64,000 nt of DNA from Pseudomonadota bacterium (GTDB lineage: Bacteria; Desulfobacterota; Binatia; Binatales; Binataceae). The notes under the pieces are model-generated. The model was not told where the DNA came from and searched no databases. It saw nothing but the letters and a program-made list of their open reading frames with translations. Made by a program: the position numbers and the translations under genes. Shown here in pieces: positions 60,301 through 64,000 of the stretch. Within the stretch, counting starts at the first letter, position 1, and each line of letters starts with the position of its first letter. The DNA is taken from assembly GCA_021325025.1 (NCBI GenBank), contig JAJPHZ010000039.1, positions 221,344 through 285,343 on the forward strand, given 5' to 3'.

Positions 60301-61371
60301 TCACAGCGGACGCCAGCTTTTGCCGCCGTCCGAAGTGGCGAAACGGCGGCCGTCGCCGGCCGTGATGATGGCCGCTGAGGCGTTGGCGGCGGCGATCGCG
60401 GTTACGTCGGATGAAGTCGGGGACATGATCTTCTGCCAGTGCTCGCCGTCGACAGTGCGCAGGATCGTTCCGCCGGAACCGACGAGCCAGCACGTGGTGG
60501 GTGAGGGCGCCGCGCCGGCGCGCAGTGTGGCCTGGACGCCGCTGTGTTGCCGACGCCAGGAGCCATCGGGCTCACGATGCAAGATCGTTCCGTCCGCCCC
60601 TACCCGCCATCGCTCGATGTCGTCGCGGGTGCGCACCGAGACTAACGCGGTGGGCTCGGTCTGAACTGCTGACGAGCTGGCAATATCTGCCCCTGTTTCG
60701 GCGGCAGGGCCCGCCATTGGGGCAGCCCCCGGCGCTTCGGCCGCGGATGGTGGCGGTGGTGCAGCGGGCAGGGGCGCACGAAGAGCTTCCGACTCAAGTG
60801 TGCGCCTCTGCTCCACGGGTACGCCCGCTGTTCGCGGTGCGGCCTCGCTCTTGAAAGCGCTGGAGGGAGCCCGGAGGGCGCCCGGCGCAATTTCGGCTGC
60901 TGGCCGATGAGCGGGCTGGTTGAGGGCGAGCTGTGTTGGGCGCGATTGCTTGAGTTCACGTTCCCGGTGCAGCGGTGCGGAAGCAGCCATCTTTGGAGAA
61001 GCGGAGTGCACGGATTGCAGCGGGGTTTCCTTGCGGTGCATCAGGCCGACCGCGACCGAGACTCCTGCCATGGCGGCGGCCAGCGCCGCGTATAATTCCC
61101 ATCGCCGCCCGATAGCGCGCGCCGGCGCCGAACCCTGTGCGGTGCGCGCACGAGCCATCGCGGCGAGCATTCCCCGGCATCGGGCGCATTCGGAAAAGTG
61201 CTCCTCCCAGCGCGAAGACTGCGGTGCGGAGAGCGAGCGGTCGCAGTAGGCAGCCAACGTCGCCTCGTCCGGGCATGCGCCCGCGCCCGCTTCACGCCTG
61301 ACCTCAAGCGCGCGCCTTAAGATGGAGTCGAACTGCGTATCGCGGCGTTGCAACAGAGTAATCTCTCTCAA
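60301..61371 (-). CDS. Anti-sigma-like protein with zinc-finger N-terminus and Ycf48-like repeats
   Basis: A 356-residue membrane protein. The N-terminus has an anti-sigma zinc motif (HFSECARC, His-x3-Cys-x2-Cys), one membrane helix near 92-110 (LYAALAAAMAGVSVAVGLM), a Pro/Ala-rich spacer (about 115-240), and about 110 C-terminal residues with Ycf48/beta-propeller-type repeats (WRVGADGTILHRE, CWLVGSGGTILRTVDGEHW, FATSDGGKSW). It lies 38 bases downstream of a sigma-factor gene. The propeller-like domain may sense an extracytoplasmic partner while the zinc finger holds the sigma factor. The combination is unusual. Confidence 0.8.
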   Translation of the reverse strand: MREITLLQRRDTQFDSILRRALEVRREAGAGACPDEATLAAYCDRSLSAPQSSRWEEHFSECARCRGMLAAMARARTAQGSAPARAIGRRWELYAALAAAMAGVSVAVGLMHRKETPLQSVHSASPKMAASAPLHRERELKQSRPTQLALNQPAHRPAAEIAPGALRAPSSAFKSEAAPRTAGVPVEQRRTLESEALRAPLPAAPPPPSAAEAPGAAPMAGPAAETGADIASSSAVQTEPTALVSVRTRDDIERWRVGADGTILHREPDGSWRRQHSGVQATLRAGAAPSPTTCWLVGSGGTILRTVDGEHWQKIMSPTSSDVTAIAAANASAAIITAGDGRRFATSDGGKSWRPL

Positions 61372-61409
61372 GCTTGGAACGATTGCGCAGTGCTTAGTTG
61401 CATTTTTAT

Positions 61410-62291
61410 TCAGCTCCGCTCGGGTTCGGACAGTGCCTGCGTCAAATCAAACGGCCATTCCTGCGTGGCATAATCATAACACAGCCGGACCTGTTCATCG
61501 CTCAGCCGCAGACCGCGGCGCAGCGTACGCTCGACGTGGCGGCGCAGCGCCTTGCGCGAGCGCGCCAGCCGGCGCGATACACTTGATTCATGCTCGCCCA
61601 TGAGCTGACCAATCTGCTTGAGGGTCAGGCTGTCCAGGTAATAGTAGCCGAGCCGCAGCCGGTCCCTGGGAGCAAGTGCGCGCAGCGCATTCTCCATCGC
61701 CTCGCGCATCAGGCCAAGATAGCGGGCGCGATGCGGGTCGGCGGGCTCGGCCGAAGTGATGGCATCGGGCAGCGAAGCGGGCGGGCAATCGTCAAGCGAG
61801 GCCATGCGGCGTTGCTGGCGATAGCCGTCGACGAAGCGGCGCGCCAGCACGGCGTGCAGCCAGGTGGCCAGCGAGCTGCGGCCGTCGAAGTATTGCAGCA
61901 GCGAGCGGCGCCGGCCCGCGCGAATCTCCAGGCCGTAAAGGTCGGCATAGAGCGAATCCGCCAGCTCGCGGCCGCGCACGTCGTCGCGCACGATCGCGCG
62001 CGCAGCGTCGTAAAGCACCGTGCGATAGCGCGCCACCAGCTCATCCCACGCCGCTTCGATCCCGAGCCGGCAGGCAGCGGCCAGCGCGAGGTCGCGCACG
62101 TGCAGCGAGTCGAGGAAATCTTCGACCGGATCCCCGGCAGGATCGCGCTGAGCGCGCTGGAGGCTTTGATGCAGCGCGTCGGCAAATTGCAGCAGCGACA
62201 GCCCCAGGCGCGATGCGTGGGAGGATTCGTACAGGCGGGCGACGGTTGCCCGATGCTGGCTCAGCAGCTCAGCGGGCGATTCAAACGGCAT
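61410..62291 (-). CDS. Sigma-70 family (ECF-like) factor with N-terminal extension
   Basis: A 293-residue sigma-like protein. After about 80 residues of extension, region 2 (AWDELVARYRTVLYDAARAI and WLHAVLARRFVDGYRQQRR) is followed by region 4 (LAPRDRLRLGYYYLDSLTL, then KQIGQLMGEHESSVSRRLAR). It is longer than usual ECF factors (about 190). It is the second gene in a three-gene leftward operon, between a small protein and the anti-sigma-like protein, so it is probably held by the latter. Confidence 0.85.
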   Translation of the reverse strand: MPFESPAELLSQHRATVARLYESSHASRLGLSLLQFADALHQSLQRAQRDPAGDPVEDFLDSLHVRDLALAAACRLGIEAAWDELVARYRTVLYDAARAIVRDDVRGRELADSLYADLYGLEIRAGRRRSLLQYFDGRSSLATWLHAVLARRFVDGYRQQRRMASLDDCPPASLPDAITSAEPADPHRARYLGLMREAMENALRALAPRDRLRLGYYYLDSLTLKQIGQLMGEHESSVSRRLARSRKALRRHVERTLRRGLRLSDEQVRLCYDYATQEWPFDLTQALSEPERS

Positions 62292-62315
62292 CGCGCAGCA
62301 CGCGCGGCGTGCGCT

Positions 62316-62687
62316 TCACATGTTGGTGGAGGCGCTGAAGTATGCCTGCCAACTGTTGATGGAGGCGCGATCCACCCGGTCGGGTTTGGGCAGTTTGGCG
62401 AATTCCTCGGGTGAGGCATGAAGCATGACTTCGCCATATTTACGATGCGCGGCGTAGCGCTTTTCGCTCCACTGCCGCATCGCCGCCGCCAGCGCTTTGC
62501 CGTTGGCCCATCGGTCCAGGCGCAGTACGTCGAGGATCGCAGGTATCTCGTCGGGATTCCAATGCCGCCAGTCCTTGAGCATCGAAGCGTCGCCCGCTTC
62601 GTGAATCAGGTTGTTGACGCGATCTTCGGCGTCGAGCAACTCCTGGCAGCTCGCGACGTATTCACTGGCCAATTCCGCATCTATCAT
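62316..62687 (-). CDS. Hypothetical protein, first gene of the second sigma operon
   Basis: A 123-residue cytoplasmic-looking helical protein rich in Trp and charged residues (DWRHWNPDEIPAILDVLRL, MRQWSEKRYAAHRKYGEV). No family is recognised. AAGGGGTGAC lies just upstream of ATG 62687, and the sigma-factor gene follows after 24 bases, so it is probably co-transcribed and may take part in the same signalling unit. Confidence 0.55.
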   Translation of the reverse strand: MIDAELASEYVASCQELLDAEDRVNNLIHEAGDASMLKDWRHWNPDEIPAILDVLRLDRWANGKALAAAMRQWSEKRYAAHRKYGEVMLHASPEEFAKLPKPDRVDRASINSWQAYFSASTNM

Positions 62688-62795
62688 TGCGTCACCCCTT
62701 AAGCCTGCTGCACGTTATTTTAGGCCCAAATCGGCGGCGGCGTGAAGGGCAAAACGGGTAGCCAATGTCCACTTAAGTGTGTTAGCGCTCAGACG

Positions 62796-63743
62796 ATGGA
62801 AGCGCAAATCAAGGTTGGTGTGGGCTTCGGACTGTGGAGCATGGGGGTGCCGAAGCCGGAGACGATTGTGCGGGTCGCGGAGCGGGCCGAGGAATGGGGC
62901 GTGGATTCGTTCTGGCTGGCCGATCAGATCGTGCCGCGCACGCCCGATCTGGACGTGGTGGCGGTGCTGTCGTTGCTGGCGTCGCGGACCAGCAAAATCA
63001 AGCTGGGGCCCAGCGTGTTGCTGCTCAACCTGCGCCATCCACTGCTGGTAGCCAAAGCATTTGCGACGCTGGATTACCTGTCGGGCGGGCGCATCGTGAT
63101 GGCGGTGGGGACGGGCGCCAATCTGGCCGAGTACGCCGCGTGCGGGATTCCAAGCGAGGGTCGCGGGGCGCGGCTGGACGAAGGCATCCAGGTGCTGCGC
63201 ACGGTATGGCGCCAGGCGCGGGCAAGCTTTCACGGGCGCTTCTACAACTTCGACAACGTCACCATCGAGCCGCGTCCGCAGCCGCGCCACAACAACGACT
63301 TCGGCACCATCGATCTGTGGGTGGGAGGCAGCGCGGACGGAGCGCTGCGGCGCACCGCGCGCTATGCCGACGGCTATTTTCCTTCGCTCCAGACGCCCGA
63401 GGAATACGCCCGATGTTGGGCTACGATCAGGCGCTACGCCGAGCAGTTTGGGCGCGCCAAGGGGCGGATCGAATCCGGCATAATCATCTTCTGCCGGCTG
63501 GCTCCGTCGCGCCGCCAGGCGCTGGAAGAGGTACCGGCTTACCTGCGGCCGTTTGGCGCTGCGGCGGAGCAATTCATCAGCCGCGGCGCTTTCGGCACGC
63601 CCGACGATATCTGCGAGCGGATCGAAGCCTATATCAAGGTCGGGCTTAACAAGTTCGTGTTGTCGCCGCTGGCCGGTCCGGACGAATATGCGCAGCAGGT
63701 GGAAATGATCGGCAAGGAAATCGCAACTCCCTACCTGAGGTAG
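62796..63743 (+). CDS. LLM-class (F420/FMN-type) oxidoreductase
   Basis: A 315-residue luciferase-like protein. It starts MEAQIKVGVGFGLWS and has DSFWLADQIVPRTP, LGPSVLLLNLRHPLLVAK, GRIVMAVGTGANLAEY and the cofactor-binding segment DLWVGGSADGALRRTARYADG. This resembles the F420-type oxidoreductases more than flavin monooxygenases, but the cofactor is not proven. It diverges from the second sigma operon. ATG 62796 is chosen because the conserved strand begins four codons later; the frame stays open upstream to 62742. Confidence 0.85.
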   Translation: MEAQIKVGVGFGLWSMGVPKPETIVRVAERAEEWGVDSFWLADQIVPRTPDLDVVAVLSLLASRTSKIKLGPSVLLLNLRHPLLVAKAFATLDYLSGGRIVMAVGTGANLAEYAACGIPSEGRGARLDEGIQVLRTVWRQARASFHGRFYNFDNVTIEPRPQPRHNNDFGTIDLWVGGSADGALRRTARYADGYFPSLQTPEEYARCWATIRRYAEQFGRAKGRIESGIIIFCRLAPSRRQALEEVPAYLRPFGAAAEQFISRGAFGTPDDICERIEAYIKVGLNKFVLSPLAGPDEYAQQVEMIGKEIATPYLR

Positions 63744-64000
63744 CCGGCCTTTGAAGAGGCGCGCGACGGCGTGAGTGGCGGATGGCCTCTGGCTCGTTGG
63801 CGCGGCCGATGGGAGCCGGCAACAGCGGGTGGGCGCGGGTCATGCGCTGGCCTGGATCCCGTGGCCGGAGCGAGCGGCGCCGACGGTTTAATTGCGATCA
63901 TCACGGCGTGCCAGAAGAGGGTGGCGGAGCCCGCCGCGACGGTGGTCGACACGTTGCCGGTGGGTCCGGGGGCGACATTATTCCTGAAAGACTGTTGCTG
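63731..64000 (-). CDS. Possible 3' end of a leftward gene, truncated by the window
   Basis: The minus-strand frame is open from the window end to a stop at 63731. The first visible part, NVSTTVAAGSATLFWHAVMI, then AIKPSA, looks like the last strands of a secreted beta-sandwich domain. The rest of the tail is Pro/Arg-rich and unconvincing, and it would overlap the end of the oxidoreductase gene by 13 bases. No start is visible. Real coding here is uncertain. Confidence 0.3.
   Translation of the reverse strand, partial: QQQSFRNNVAPGPTGNVSTTVAAGSATLFWHAVMIAIKPSAPLAPATGSRPAHDPRPPAVAGSHRPRQRARGHPPLTPSRASSKAGYLR

Overview
This 64 kb window is a GC-rich bacterial chromosome segment with densely packed genes, frequent GTG/TTG starts, and many 1-14 base overlaps between neighbours. 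No rRNA, tRNA, transposase, prophage or CRISPR array was seen. The gene mix points to an uncultured soil or sediment lineage of the Candidatus Binatota (Desulfobacterota_B) type: hopanoid synthesis through HpnC/D/E, a carotenoid gene, F420-type luciferase-like oxidoreductases, amidohydrolase-2 proteins, and DUF1329 proteins with an RND/MMPL exporter. That placement is inference from gene content, not from a marker gene.

Layout. 0-5.2 kb: the 3' part of an SDR oxidoreductase, then pgm and glgP (glycogen/glucose-1-phosphate metabolism). 5.3-17.1 kb: a secreted subtilase-like protein with a Pro-Thr linker, an EthD-like protein, a crotonase, an ECF sigma/anti-sigma pair, a nickel/cobalt transporter, a double VOC protein, a HerA/DUF87-type ATPase and the first DUF1329 protein. 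17.5-25.2 kb: a glycine-zipper envelope protein, then two divergent operons around a TetR-type palindrome. The leftward one is a CDP-alcohol phosphatidyltransferase plus a B12/radical-SAM enzyme. The rightward one is HAD, nucleotidyltransferase, ATP-grasp, class III aminotransferase and zinc-type HAD. Together they look like an undescribed pathway for a CDP-activated head group or phosphodiester metabolite, and this is my main candidate for a new system. 25.5-27.5 kb: an F420-type oxidoreductase and a Gfo/Idh/MocA dehydrogenase that seems to start at CTG.

27.7-38.9 kb is a hopanoid superlocus: TetR regulator, hpnH, ispA-like prenyltransferase, Zn-alcohol dehydrogenase, squalene-hopene cyclase (shc), dxr, hpnC, hpnD, hpnE, hpnA. 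It covers the route from the MEP pathway through FPP and squalene to hopene and adenosylhopane. 39.1-48.1 kb is envelope-directed: two more DUF1329 proteins, a secreted 17-residue-repeat protein with a C-terminal S74-like chaperone domain, a CruF-like carotenoid gene behind a near-consensus promoter, and an RND/MMPL exporter.

48.3-60.2 kb is catabolic: four amidohydrolase-2 proteins (one stripped of its metal ligands), a MetE-C-like protein, a 3-hydroxyisobutyrate-dehydrogenase-like protein, a VOC protein, an indoleamine 2,3-dioxygenase-like protein, and two overlapping M24 proteins, one of which has lost most metal ligands. 60.3-62.7 kb is a second sigma-factor operon whose anti-sigma-like protein ends in Ycf48-like repeats. 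The window closes with another F420-type oxidoreductase and a probable fragment of a leftward gene. A recurring theme is proteins that keep a family fold but have lost or changed catalytic residues.
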